Source of the DNA: Myxococcales bacterium | GTDB lineage: Bacteria > Myxococcota_A > Polyangia > Nannocystales > Nannocystaceae | Assembly (NCBI GenBank): GCA_020633335.1 | Contig: JACKDU010000001.1 | Span: 744,001 to 808,000 of the forward strand | Reading direction: 5' to 3' | Length of the DNA: 64,000 bases | Part shown: positions 25,873 through 34,277 of the stretch, piece by piece | Layout of the letters: the number at the start of each line of letters is the position of its first letter | Numbering within the stretch: the stretch's first letter is position 1 | Notes under the pieces: generated by a model | Databases searched by the model: none | The model's input: the letters and a program-made list of their open reading frames with translations, nothing else | What the model was told of the DNA's origin: nothing | Translations under genes and position numbers: made by a program

Positions 25873-27957
25873 CTAGGCCGCCCGCCCCTCGTGGCGGCGG
25901 ACGATCGCCGGGACGAGCCCGGCGGGGACCTCCTCGTGGCCGGCGGGGGACATCGTGAAGGTGCCCTGCCCCTGGGTCAGCGAGCGGAGCTCGCCGGCGT
26001 AGCCGAACATCTCGGCCAGGGGGACCACCGCCTCCAGGCGGGCCTCGTCGCCGAGCGCCTGGTGGCCGACCACCCGCCCGCGGCGGCGGATGAGGGAGGC
26101 GACCGTCGCCCCGTGGGCGGCCGCGGGGACGACGAGCTCGACCTCCATGACCGGCTCGAGGAGGTAGGGCGCGGCCGCCCGCAGGGCGTCGCGGACCGCG
26201 TCCCGCGCGGCGATCCGGAAGGCGAGGGCCGAGGAGTCCTTGTCGTGGGCTGCCCCATCGACCAGGTCCATCGTCACCCCGACCACCGGCGCGCCGAGGA
26301 TCGGCCCGCGCGCGAGCGCGTCGCCGAGCCCCTGGCCGACCGCGGAGACGTACTCCCGGGGGATCGACGCGCCGACCAGGCGCTCACGGAAGTGCACGCC
26401 GAGGTCGCCCGCCCCGGTCGGGGCGAGGGCGCCGATCACCCGGGCGTATTGCCCGCGGCCGCCGTCCTGCTTGCGGTGGAGGTGGTCGAAGGAGACCGCC
26501 CGCGCGATCGACTCCCGGTAGGCGACCACCGGGGCGCCGACCTCGACCTCGAGGTCGTGCTCGCGCCGCATCCGCTCGAGGTAGACGTCGAGGTGGAGCT
26601 CGCCCATCCCGGCGATCAGGGTCTCCCCTGACTCCTCGTCGCGGCTCACCCGGAGGCTGGGATCCTCGCGGGTGAAGCGGCCGAGCGCGGACGCGAGGCG
26701 GCCGAGCGCGCCGCGATCGCGGACGCGGATCGCGTAGGCCATCACCGGCTCGGGGACGTGGAGCGCCCCGACGGACCAGCGCGCGCCCTCGGTGAAGGTG
26801 TCACCGTGGACGCACTCGACCCCGAAGAGGCCGACGATGTCGCCGGCCTCCGCGACCTCGATCTCCTCCATCGACGACGCGTGGATCCGCACCAGGCGAC
26901 CGACCTTGATCCGCTGCCCCGAGCGGGCGTTCGTCACCCGCTGGCCGCGGGTGAGCCGACCCTGGAGGATCCGGAGGTAGGTGAGCTGGCCGAAGGAGCC
27001 GGCGTCGACCTTGAAGGCGTGGGCGCAGAGCGGCCCCGCGGCCCCGCCGTCGAGGCGCAGGGCCTCGCCGGTGGCGACGTCGACGACCGTCCGCGGCCGC
27101 TCGGCCGGGGCCGGGAGGTAGCGGACGACCGCGTCGAGGAGCGGCTGCACGCCGATCTCGAGGTGCGCCGATCCGCAGAGGACGGGGGTGAGCTGGCGCT
27201 CGATGGTGGCTTTGCGTAGCACGGGGATGATCTCCTCGGCCGAGACCTCGACGCCGTCGACGAGGCTGGCCATGATCGCGTCAGAGTGATCGGCGAGGGC
27301 CTCGAGGAGGCGCTCGCGGGCTCCTTCGGTCGGCCCCCGGAGCTCGTCCGGGAGCGGCTGGCCGCGGACGATCGCCCCGCGCTCACCTTCGAAGGTGAGG
27401 AGGCGGCGATCGATGAGATCGACGATCCCGACCAGGCGGCCCTGATCGTCGAAGCGCGGGAGGTTGACGAGGACGGCGCCAGGATCGACGCGCGCCCGGA
27501 GATCGGCGAGGACGGCCTCGGCGTCGGCGCCGGGGCGATCGAGCTTGTTGATGAAGACCAGGCGCGGGAGCTCGTGCCGGCGGATCTGGCGGTCGATCGT
27601 CAGGGTCTGCGGCTGCACGCCGGCGACCCCGCAGAGGACCAGGACGACGCCGTCGAGCGCCGAGAGGGCGCGCTCGACCTCGATCGTGAAGTCGACGTGT
27701 CCGGGGGTGTCGATCAGGTTGATCGCGTGGTCGCCCCAGCGGACCTGGGTCGCCGCCGACCGGATCGTGATCCCGCGCTCGCGCTCGAGCTCGTGCGAGT
27801 CCATGGTCGCGCCGACGTCGCCGCGGACCTCGCCGATCCGGTGGATCTTGCCGGCGTAGAAGAGGATCCGCTCGCTCAGCGTGGTCTTGCCGGCGTCGAT
27901 GTGGGCGGAGATGCCGATGTTGCGGAGCGGGGTGGCCTCGTGGGGTTGGGGTCGCAT
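25873..27957 (-). CDS. fusA: Elongation factor G paralogue
   Basis: A 694-residue ribosomal translocase with all GTPase motifs: AHIDAGKT (18-25), switch I with MDSHELERERGITI, DTPGHVDF and NKLDRPGAD. Domains II-V follow in the usual order (for example GMGELHLDVYLERMRREH and GRGQYARV). ATG 27957 fits the family start; upstream in-frame codons are Arg/Pro-rich noise. It stands alone, without rpsL, rpsG or tuf. The switch I wording is closer to mitochondrial EF-G1 and the spdEFG1 class of delta-proteobacteria, spirochaetes and planctomycetes than to standard FusA (inference). It may be the cell's main translocase or a second copy. Confidence 0.9.
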   Translation of the reverse strand: MRPQPHEATPLRNIGISAHIDAGKTTLSERILFYAGKIHRIGEVRGDVGATMDSHELERERGITIRSAATQVRWGDHAINLIDTPGHVDFTIEVERALSALDGVVLVLCGVAGVQPQTLTIDRQIRRHELPRLVFINKLDRPGADAEAVLADLRARVDPGAVLVNLPRFDDQGRLVGIVDLIDRRLLTFEGERGAIVRGQPLPDELRGPTEGARERLLEALADHSDAIMASLVDGVEVSAEEIIPVLRKATIERQLTPVLCGSAHLEIGVQPLLDAVVRYLPAPAERPRTVVDVATGEALRLDGGAAGPLCAHAFKVDAGSFGQLTYLRILQGRLTRGQRVTNARSGQRIKVGRLVRIHASSMEEIEVAEAGDIVGLFGVECVHGDTFTEGARWSVGALHVPEPVMAYAIRVRDRGALGRLASALGRFTREDPSLRVSRDEESGETLIAGMGELHLDVYLERMRREHDLEVEVGAPVVAYRESIARAVSFDHLHRKQDGGRGQYARVIGALAPTGAGDLGVHFRERLVGASIPREYVSAVGQGLGDALARGPILGAPVVGVTMDLVDGAAHDKDSSALAFRIAARDAVRDALRAAAPYLLEPVMEVELVVPAAAHGATVASLIRRRGRVVGHQALGDEARLEAVVPLAEMFGYAGELRSLTQGQGTFTMSPAGHEEVPAGLVPAIVRRHEGRAA

Positions 27958-28523
27958 GACAGGTTCTCTCTCTCGACGCGTGTGGCGTCGTTCGCTGCTC
28001 GTGGTGATCGATCGGCCGGGTCGCGGCCGCACCTCTCCCGAGCCGCCGGCCGCGGGGGCAGGCGGACGCGCGCGGCCCTCGGACATGACCATGAGGACAT
28101 GTCAGTCGAGGCCGCGCGGGCGATGAGGACTCCGGGGTGACCGCGGGGTCGCGGGCCCGTCCGCCAGGCGCCAGGTGCAGGCGCCGGCCGATCGGGCGGC
28201 CGCCACGGAGCCGTGGGCCACGCGCTCTACGGGGTCAGAGACGGCGAAAATCGCCGAATTTGCGCCCGCAGGTCACGCGACCCGCGACGACGACACCGGA
28301 TCACCGATATGGGCGATCTTGAGCCGGGACGATGTCGTGTTCGCGGGCATGGTGACCTTCGCCGATCCCTGGGATCGGAAGCGTCGAGAGAGATAGCAAC
28401 ACTCCGCGCTCCGGTCAAGCGGCGACGCCGCGCCCTCATGTGTCTGAAAAGTCAGGCGGCGACGCCCTCCTCGGACGCCGCCGCCTGGTCGGTCGGAGCC
28501 GCGGGACCCGGCCCGCGCGCCGC
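27958..28523. other. Long EF-G leader region with a small open frame and hairpin
   Basis: 566 bp without an assigned gene. Reading on the minus strand from the promoter at 28390-28418, the leader of about 425 nt holds a 25-codon open frame (28273-28350, beginning MPANTTSSRLKIAHIG, with AAGG upstream) and then a 6-bp hairpin with an AAA loop (28242-28256). Two TGTC-N6-GTCA type dyads lie at 28086-28099 and 28441-28454. This arrangement could be a peptide-controlled leader for EF-G, but the small frame may be chance. Confidence 0.4.
28390..28418 (-). promoter_or_regulatory. Sigma70-like promoter, probably for EF-G
   Basis: On the minus strand TTGACC (28413-28418) and TATCTC (28390-28395) are separated by exactly 17 bp. 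The -35 box matches TTGACA at five of six positions and the -10 box begins with TAT. Transcription would start near 28383 and run towards EF-G, giving a leader of about 425 nt. Confidence 0.5.
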
Positions 28524-29618
28524 TCAGAAGCGGACGGTCACGACCGCGCCGGTCTGCTCCTTCTGCACCCGGGGGAAGCTCGCCTTGGCGAGCTCGCGGG
28601 CGCAGCACGCCCCGAGCTCCGGGCGGGCGCCGCCGGCCTCGACCTTGGTCGAGATCACCGAGCCGGTCGCGCCGGCGATCGAGATCTTGATCCGCACGCT
28701 CTCGCCCTCCTTGGCGAGGCCGCTGCACTTCGAGGCCGCGGCCGCCTTGGCCCCGCGGACCCCCTCCGTGATCTCGCTGGCCTCGAGCTTGGCGGGGAGG
28801 GTCGAGGGGGCCGGCCGGGGCGCGCTCTCCTTGACCGCGGGGGCCTTGGCGGGGGCGCACTTCTTCTTGTCGAGGAGGCAGTCGACCGAGGGCTCCTTGG
28901 GCTCGTCGCGCTTGGTCGCCGTCGGGGTGGCGCTCGCGGGGGCGGGGGCGCTGCTCGGCGCCTCGCTCGTCGCCGGGGTGCCCGCGGTCGTTCGCGGGGT
29001 CCGACGGGAGGTGCGCTCGCGCCTTCGGGGCGCGACCTCGGCGGCGGGCTCCGGCTCGGCCGTCGCCTCCGCGGCGACGCGCTCGGAGGCGTCCGCGGCG
29101 TCGTCCGGCGCCTCGGCGTCGTCAGCCTCGTCGGCGCCGGCGTCCGCCCGCACGATCGGCGCCGCGACCTCGCGGACCTCGATGAGGTTGGTCGGCGCGG
29201 CGGCGGGCTGCTTCGCGACCGCGTAGCCGGTGAGGCCGACCAGGGCGACCGCGAGGCCGAGCGCCAGCGCTGTCAGCGGCCGCCATCCTGTCTTTTGGGA
29301 CATGATCCGCGAGCGCGAGGCGGCGGCGACCGGGCGCGGCGGCGGGAGGAGGGGGAGGGCGCTCGGGAGCGGGGTCGGGATCCGGGGGCGGGCCTTGGCC
29401 TGCGCCTGCGCCGGCGCCTCCGAGGTCGCGCGGGCCTCGCCCTCGTCGCCGAGGATCGCCAGCATCGCCCGGACATCGATGATCCCGGAGCTCTCGGCGT
29501 CGGCCGGGCCCGCGTTGGTCCGGCCGCGGGGGAGGGGCGACGCACAGCGCTCACAGAGCGAGCGCTCTGCGCCGAGGGTCGGCGAGGGGGTGCCACATTG
29601 CTTACATCGCGTCGTCAT
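28524..29618 (-). CDS. Zinc-ribbon / TM / AgmX-PglI-like C-terminal domain protein
   Basis: A 364-residue protein. ATG 29618 has GGAG 8 nt upstream. Residues 1-30 hold a zinc ribbon (CKQC ... CERC). After a Pro/Ala-rich linker a single membrane helix spans about residues 110-130 (LTALALGLAVALVGLTGYAV), followed by a long Ala/Pro/Glu linker. The C-terminal about 75 residues have the TonB-like pattern of the AgmX/PglI C-terminal domain (RIKISIAGATGSVISTKVE, then CARELAKASFP.VQ). This fold occurs in gliding-motility and envelope-energising proteins of Myxococcus. It should bridge the cytoplasm and periplasm. The partner is unknown. Confidence 0.75.
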   Translation of the reverse strand: MTTRCKQCGTPSPTLGAERSLCERCASPLPRGRTNAGPADAESSGIIDVRAMLAILGDEGEARATSEAPAQAQAKARPRIPTPLPSALPLLPPPRPVAAASRSRIMSQKTGWRPLTALALGLAVALVGLTGYAVAKQPAAAPTNLIEVREVAAPIVRADAGADEADDAEAPDDAADASERVAAEATAEPEPAAEVAPRRRERTSRRTPRTTAGTPATSEAPSSAPAPASATPTATKRDEPKEPSVDCLLDKKKCAPAKAPAVKESAPRPAPSTLPAKLEASEITEGVRGAKAAAASKCSGLAKEGESVRIKISIAGATGSVISTKVEAGGARPELGACCARELAKASFPRVQKEQTGAVVTVRF

Positions 29619-30085
29619 GGTTGCGCTCCAGGTTCCCGCGTGGACACGGCGCCTGGCGACGCTGCGGGGGGCTGCGTCGAGGCGGGGGCTAGCGTCCCCA
29701 CGCCCCTCAACGCGCCTTCGTCCCCGACGATCTTGCAGGTGCACGAATCTTTGCGGGTGTCGACCTGGCGCAATGGACAGGGACGGCGCGGGCCTCGGCG
29801 GCGCGTCGCTCCGGCGCGGCGGCTCGCTCGGCGACGGGCCGAGCGTCGGCGATGACGCCGCGACGCCGCGCCGCTCGGAGGGCGCGTCGACGGAGGGCAC
29901 CTCGGAGCCGCGCCGTCGCTCCGAGGGCGGGTCGCGTCGCGGTTGAAACGCGGCGCCGCCCGGAACGATCTTCGCGGCGGGAGGCGCCATCGAAGACGGG
30001 CGAGGAGCCCCTCCGAGGGCCCGCTCGGGCCCCGCGGGGCGAGTCCGCGGGTGCACGCGGCCCGGCGACGATCCACTATGAAACG
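29619..30085. other. Divergent intergenic region
   Basis: 467 bp between divergent genes. It contains short GA/CG-rich repeats (CGGAGGGC-like) but I recognise no RNA, convincing promoter or reading frame. Confidence 0.4.
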
Positions 30086-30799
30086 ATGCACGCCCGCCGG
30101 CTGATCCCCGCCCTGGTCGCGCTCACCTGCGCGGCGGCGCCCCTCCAGGACGCCCTCGCCGACGCGAGTGAGGCCGCGGCGGTCGAGGGGGCGACGCCGG
30201 CGACGCGGCCGGCGGCCAAGGTCCTCACGGTCCTCGATCGGATCGCCGACAACATCACCGAGACCCGCTACGAGCACCGCACGCGGATCAAGTCTCGCGA
30301 GGGGATCTACGTCTGGGACTGCTCGGCGATGGCGGCCTACGTGATCCGCAAGGCGGCGCCGGCGGCCCGGCGCGCGCTGACCCGCGAGCGGCCGGTCGCG
30401 CGTGACTTCTACGCGGCGATCGAGGCGGCGCCGACCCGCGGCGATCGGGAGGGCTGGCGCAAGGTCGCGGCGATCACCGACGTCCGCCCCGGCGATGTCT
30501 TCGCCTGGAAGCGGCCGAAGGACTTCCCGAGCCGCAACACCGGCCACGTCGGCTTCGTCCTCGAGGCGCCGACGCCGGCGGCGGGCTGGCCGGGGGCGTA
30601 CCTCGTGCGGATCGCCGACGCGACCTCGCTGCCCCACGGCGACGACACCCGCGACCCCGAGGGGGGCGGCGGCTTCGGCCACGGCACGCTCCTCGTCGTC
30701 AGCGACGGGGCCGGGAACGGGATCGCCTATGGATGGTTTGGGGCGCGCTCGCGCGGGGTGATCGAGACGCCGATCGCCTTCGGCCGGCTGATCCGATGA
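30086..30799 (+). CDS. Secreted NlpC/P60-like papain-fold protein
   Basis: A 237-residue exported protein. ATG 30086 gives a signal peptide ending in ALADAS (MHARRLIPALVALTCAAAPLQ). The mature part has the NlpC/P60-like order: WDCSAMAAYVIRK with a candidate nucleophile Cys, RPGDVFAWKRP, and a candidate His in NTGHVGFVLEAP. Such enzymes are cysteine peptidases or amidases that usually cleave peptidoglycan peptides. The sequence is divergent, so the activity is inferred. A further Gly-rich segment (DPEGGGGFGHGTLLV) follows the His. No Shine-Dalgarno sequence is visible. Confidence 0.65.
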   Translation: MHARRLIPALVALTCAAAPLQDALADASEAAAVEGATPATRPAAKVLTVLDRIADNITETRYEHRTRIKSREGIYVWDCSAMAAYVIRKAAPAARRALTRERPVARDFYAAIEAAPTRGDREGWRKVAAITDVRPGDVFAWKRPKDFPSRNTGHVGFVLEAPTPAAGWPGAYLVRIADATSLPHGDDTRDPEGGGGFGHGTLLVVSDGAGNGIAYGWFGARSRGVIETPIAFGRLIR

Positions 30800-30867
30800 C
30801 GCCGGCCACATCGAGGTCCGAGGGGGCCGACGGGGCGTCCCCTTTCGCGCTATGATGATCGGCCACG

Positions 30868-32097
30868 ATGGGTCCCGAAGAGGCAGGGGCGCTCCTGAGC
30901 GCGGCCGGGGTCGGCTGGGTCCGCTTCCGCGACGGCGCCGACGTGGGGGCGAACGCGGCGGCCCATGAGCTCGGCCTCGACGCCCCCATGGCCCGCTGGC
31001 GCGAGCTCCTGCCCGCGGGCGAGCGTGACGCCTTCGACGACGCGCTCGCCGGCCTGGTCGCTGGCGCGGCGCCACGCGTCCTCCGGGTGCGCCTCGACGG
31101 CGGAGGAGCGGCCCGCGTGCTGCGGCTGACCCTGCGCCGGCCCAGCGACCAGGTGGTCGACGCGCTCATCGTCGACGAGACCGACCTGGCGGTCGCCGAG
31201 CGCGACCTCGCGGAGGCCGAGGAGCTGATCTCCCTCCTCCCCGCGCATGTCTTCTGGGAGGCCGCGGACGTCTCGCGGCAGCGGACGCTCCAGTCGCGCC
31301 TCGAGGAGATGGTCGCGGAGCGGACCGCCGAGCTCCAGCGGCAGATCGCCGAGCGCGAGCGCGCCGAGCGGGCGGCCCTGGCGGCGAGCCGGGCGAAGAG
31401 CGAGTTCCTGACCAACATCAGCCATGAGCTCCGCACGCCGCTCAACGTCGTCCTCGGCTACGCCGAGCTGATCCTCGACGAGATCAGCGCTGGCGAGGCC
31501 GACCTCGCGGCGATCCAGGTCGACGTCGAGCGAATCGCCCTCGCCGGCGGCTTCCTCCTCCAGCTCGTCACTCAGCTCCTCGATCTCTCGCGGATCGAGG
31601 CCGGGAAGATGGACCTCCTCGAGGACGTGATCGAGCTCGGCCCCTGGATCGGCGAGCTCGCCTCGACCTTCGAGGGGATGGCGCGGTCCAAGCGGAACCG
31701 CTACGAGGTCGTCGTCGAGCCCGGGATCGGGGCGATCGTCGCCGACGGGCTCAAGCTCCGCCGGATCCTCAGCAACCTCCTGAGCAACGCCTGCAAGTTC
31801 ACCGAGCGCGGGAGCATCGAGCTCAAGGTCAGCGGCCTCGACGGCGGCCGGCGGATCCAGGTCGAGGTCCGGGACACCGGCGTCGGCATCTCGGAGGAGC
31901 GCCTCTCGACGATCTTCGATCCCTTCGTCCAGGCGTCGCTCGCCGCCGCCTGCGTCGAGGGGCGCACTGGGCTCGGCCTGGCGATGAGCCGGCGCTACGC
32001 GGAGCTGATGGGCGGGACCCTGAGCGTCGAGAGCGAGCTCGGGTGCGGGACGACGCTCTCCCTCGTGCTCCCGCGTCGGCGTCAGGCCGACGTCTGA
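30868..32097 (+). CDS. Soluble sensor histidine kinase
   Basis: A 409-residue kinase without membrane helices. The N-terminal about 110 residues form a PAS-like sensor of unknown ligand. A coiled coil (about 135-175) leads to the H-box ISHELRTPLN with phospho-acceptor His186. The HATPase domain has LLSNACKFT, DTGVGI and GLGLAMSRRYAEL. No receiver domain is present, so a separate response regulator must exist elsewhere. Its 3' end overlaps the convergent AhpD-like gene by 16 bp, so expression of the two genes may interfere. Confidence 0.88.
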   Translation: MGPEEAGALLSAAGVGWVRFRDGADVGANAAAHELGLDAPMARWRELLPAGERDAFDDALAGLVAGAAPRVLRVRLDGGGAARVLRLTLRRPSDQVVDALIVDETDLAVAERDLAEAEELISLLPAHVFWEAADVSRQRTLQSRLEEMVAERTAELQRQIAERERAERAALAASRAKSEFLTNISHELRTPLNVVLGYAELILDEISAGEADLAAIQVDVERIALAGGFLLQLVTQLLDLSRIEAGKMDLLEDVIELGPWIGELASTFEGMARSKRNRYEVVVEPGIGAIVADGLKLRRILSNLLSNACKFTERGSIELKVSGLDGGRRIQVEVRDTGVGISEERLSTIFDPFVQASLAAACVEGRTGLGLAMSRRYAELMGGTLSVESELGCGTTLSLVLPRRRQADV

Positions 32098-32747
32098 GGG
32101 GGGCCTCCCGCTGCCCGACGGGCGGCGGCGTAGCGCGCCCGCAGGAGGAAGTGTTGGTTGAGCCGCGAGAAGGCGATGAGCGGCGGCCGCTCGCCCTCGC
32201 TGTAGATCGTGCAGTGGTTGATCCAGTCGTAGGCCGAGATCGCCGCCGCCAGCATCTCGCTGTCCCCGGGCTGCTCGTCGACCCCGTCGTCCGCGCCGGT
32301 GAGCTTGATCTGGTAGAGCCGACGGACGAGGCCGAGGATCCGCGCCTCGCCCGGGCCCGCGAGGCAGCGCTCGCTGTACTCGAGGAGCTCGGCGTCGGTG
32401 CTCACCCGCATCAGCCGGCTGAGCGCCTGCTCGTCGACCGCGAGGAGCTCGCCGCGATCGCGAAAGTGGGCGAGGTTGCCGGCGTAGATGTGCCCGAGGG
32501 CGCAGACCTGGCAGCCGTTCCAGAGCGAGGCGAAGCCGAGGAGGAGGTGCCCGTCGCGCTCGCCGAGGTCGGCCTCGATCACCTTGGCGAGCTCGGTCAC
32601 GGCCGCGCTCCGCCGGGTCAGCTCGCGCAGGCTGTAGCTCCGGAGGAGCTCGCTCGAGAAGGGCGGGGCGTAGCCGTTGCCGACCCACGTGATCGCGTTG
32701 AGGACGCGGGCGAGCGCCCGCTTCGGGAGTGAAGGTCGCTCCATCAT
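32082..32747 (-). CDS. AhpD/carboxymuconolactone decarboxylase-like protein
   Basis: A 221-residue protein with the redox motif CQVCALGH (CxxCxxxH) of the AhpD/CMD superfamily, where the two cysteines reduce peroxides or thiols. The rest is helical and diverges from known CMD proteins. Start ATG 32747 overlaps the stop of the STAS gene (ATGA), so the two are translationally coupled. The pairing with a STAS protein is unusual and points to regulated peroxide or redox control. Confidence 0.65.
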   Translation of the reverse strand: MMERPSLPKRALARVLNAITWVGNGYAPPFSSELLRSYSLRELTRRSAAVTELAKVIEADLGERDGHLLLGFASLWNGCQVCALGHIYAGNLAHFRDRGELLAVDEQALSRLMRVSTDAELLEYSERCLAGPGEARILGLVRRLYQIKLTGADDGVDEQPGDSEMLAAAISAYDWINHCTIYSEGERPPLIAFSRLNQHFLLRARYAAARRAAGGPPQTSA

Positions 32748-33199
32748 CGCGAGGTCGCCCCCCGCAGGGCGAGCTTGCCCCGGAAGCGGTCGAGGAGAGT
32801 TCGCGTCCGCTCGAGCGAGGCGTCCGCGAAGGACTGGGTGGAGGGCTCGTGGAGCCACCGCTCGGCCATCTCGAGGGTGGCGACGGGCCGCGTCCGCTCG
32901 TCCTGGGTCGCGTGGATGACCTTGAAGACCAGCGCCCGGATCCGCGGCCGATCGAGGAGGTAGGCGCTCCGGCGCGAGCGGGCCGCGAGCGCCTCGTGAG
33001 CCCGAAGGAGCCCCTGGGCGCCGGCTTCGTCGTAGCTGGTGACCCCCCGGAGATCGATGATCACGGGGGCGGGGGACGCGTCGAGGGCCCGCGTCAACGC
33101 AGCGAGCACCGAGCTAGCGAGGGCGCCGTCGAGGTCACCCTGTGCGGTCAGCATGAGGCGCTCCGCGCTCGCCTCAACCGTCACTGGGCCCCCGTCCAT
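32744..33199 (-). CDS. STAS-domain protein (anti-sigma antagonist-like)
   Basis: A 151-residue protein. The first about 105 residues match a STAS fold (RLMLTAQGDLDGALA, then VIIDLRGVTSYDEAGAQGLLRAHEAL). The conserved serine normally phosphorylated by an anti-sigma kinase is replaced in DEAGAQG, so phospho-regulation is doubtful. A 45-residue helical tail follows. It lies first in a two-gene operon with the AhpD-like gene. Confidence 0.7.
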   Translation of the reverse strand: MDGGPVTVEASAERLMLTAQGDLDGALASSVLAALTRALDASPAPVIIDLRGVTSYDEAGAQGLLRAHEALAARSRRSAYLLDRPRIRALVFKVIHATQDERTRPVATLEMAERWLHEPSTQSFADASLERTRTLLDRFRGKLALRGATSR

Positions 33200-33441
33200 T
33201 CACCATGACACTACCATCGTCCCCTGCGCTTCGATAGCGGTCGGCCCGCAAGGGAGGGCGCTGGGATCGAGGCCTCGAGACCCCGCCGTCGCGTCCTCTC
33301 GTCCGCCTCCGCTCGCGCTTCGTGGGCATGCCGGTGCGCTCCTGCGCCTTGACCGTGGCCGCTTCGTCCGGGGGAGGCGAGGCCGCCAGGAGCCGCCAGA
33401 CCTGCGCTTGCCCGGCCCTCCGCCGCGGGTAGGCTTGTCGG

Positions 33442-34179
33442 ATGCGTAGCTTCATCTCACCCCTGATCCCCACCTTTCTCCTCACCCTGGCCGCGAGCGG
33501 CTGCGTCGTCGTCCCCGGCGGCGGGACCGAGGGGAGCTCCTCGTCGACGTCGAGCGCGAGCGACTCGAGCACCGGGTCGTCGAGCGGCTCGACCGGCGGC
33601 TCGAGCTCCGGCGGCTCCTCCGGGAGCGCGACCGAGGCGATGACCTCGTCGACCGGCTCGAGCACCGGTTCGTCGAGCGGCTCGAGCGGCGGCGCGTCGT
33701 CCTCCACCGGCGTCGAGACCGGCGGCCCCGTCTCCTGCGGCGGGAAGGAGTGCGGCGGCGGCGAGTACTGCGACTGGACGGGCAACTCCTGCGGCGACGC
33801 CGACTGGGACGAGGGCGCCTGCATGACCTCGCCGGACGCCTGCGATCAGGTCTACGCCCCGGTCTGCGGCTGCGACGGCGAGGTCTACTCGAACGCCTGC
33901 ATGGCCTCGGCGGCCGGCGTCGACGTCGCGGACGGCGGCGGGTGCACGGCGCCGGAGGGCTACTTCCCCTGCGGCTACGCCTTCTGCGACGGCGCGACCG
34001 AGTACTGCCAGGTCGCCGTCAGCGACGTCTTCCCGCTCCCCGACACCTACTCGTGCCTGCCGCTCCCCGAGCTCTGCCAGAAGGAGCTCGCCTGCCCCTG
34101 CCTCGACGGCGAGCCCTGCTTCGAGTTCGAGTGCAAGGAGGAGAACGGCGGCCTCACCCTGATCTGCCCGGGGGGCTGA
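33442..34179 (+). CDS. Lipoprotein with Kazal-type protease-inhibitor domain
   Basis: A 245-residue lipoprotein: signal and lipobox LAASGC, then a Ser/Gly/Thr stalk of about 75 residues. A Kazal-like domain lies at about residues 131-168 (CDQVYAPVCGCDGEVYSNAC, the signature CxxxYxPVCGxDG.xYxNxC). A second cysteine-rich segment follows (CGYAFCDGATEYC ... CPCLDGEPCFEFEC). Kazal domains inhibit serine proteases; this one may guard the surface against the cell's own or a prey's proteases. About 240 bp without features lie upstream. Confidence 0.85.
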   Translation: MRSFISPLIPTFLLTLAASGCVVVPGGGTEGSSSSTSSASDSSTGSSSGSTGGSSSGGSSGSATEAMTSSTGSSTGSSSGSSGGASSSTGVETGGPVSCGGKECGGGEYCDWTGNSCGDADWDEGACMTSPDACDQVYAPVCGCDGEVYSNACMASAAGVDVADGGGCTAPEGYFPCGYAFCDGATEYCQVAVSDVFPLPDTYSCLPLPELCQKELACPCLDGEPCFEFECKEENGGLTLICPGG

Positions 34180-34207
34180 TCGATCCCTCGCTCGTCGATA
34201 GATGTAC

Positions 34208-34239
34208 GAATGGACATGTCGATGTAGACATGTCCATTC
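34208..34239. repeat. Perfect 13-bp inverted repeat between convergent genes
   Basis: Arms GAATGGACATGTC and GACATGTCCATTC flank a 6-nt loop in an AT-rich patch, with TTCATTCATTCATG after it. It contains the TGTC-N6-GACA dyad (34217-34230). It lies between convergent stops and could be a terminator or a protein-binding site. Confidence 0.85.
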
Positions 34240-34277
34240 ATTCATTCATGCATTCGTTGACGGGGCGCGTCCGCCGC

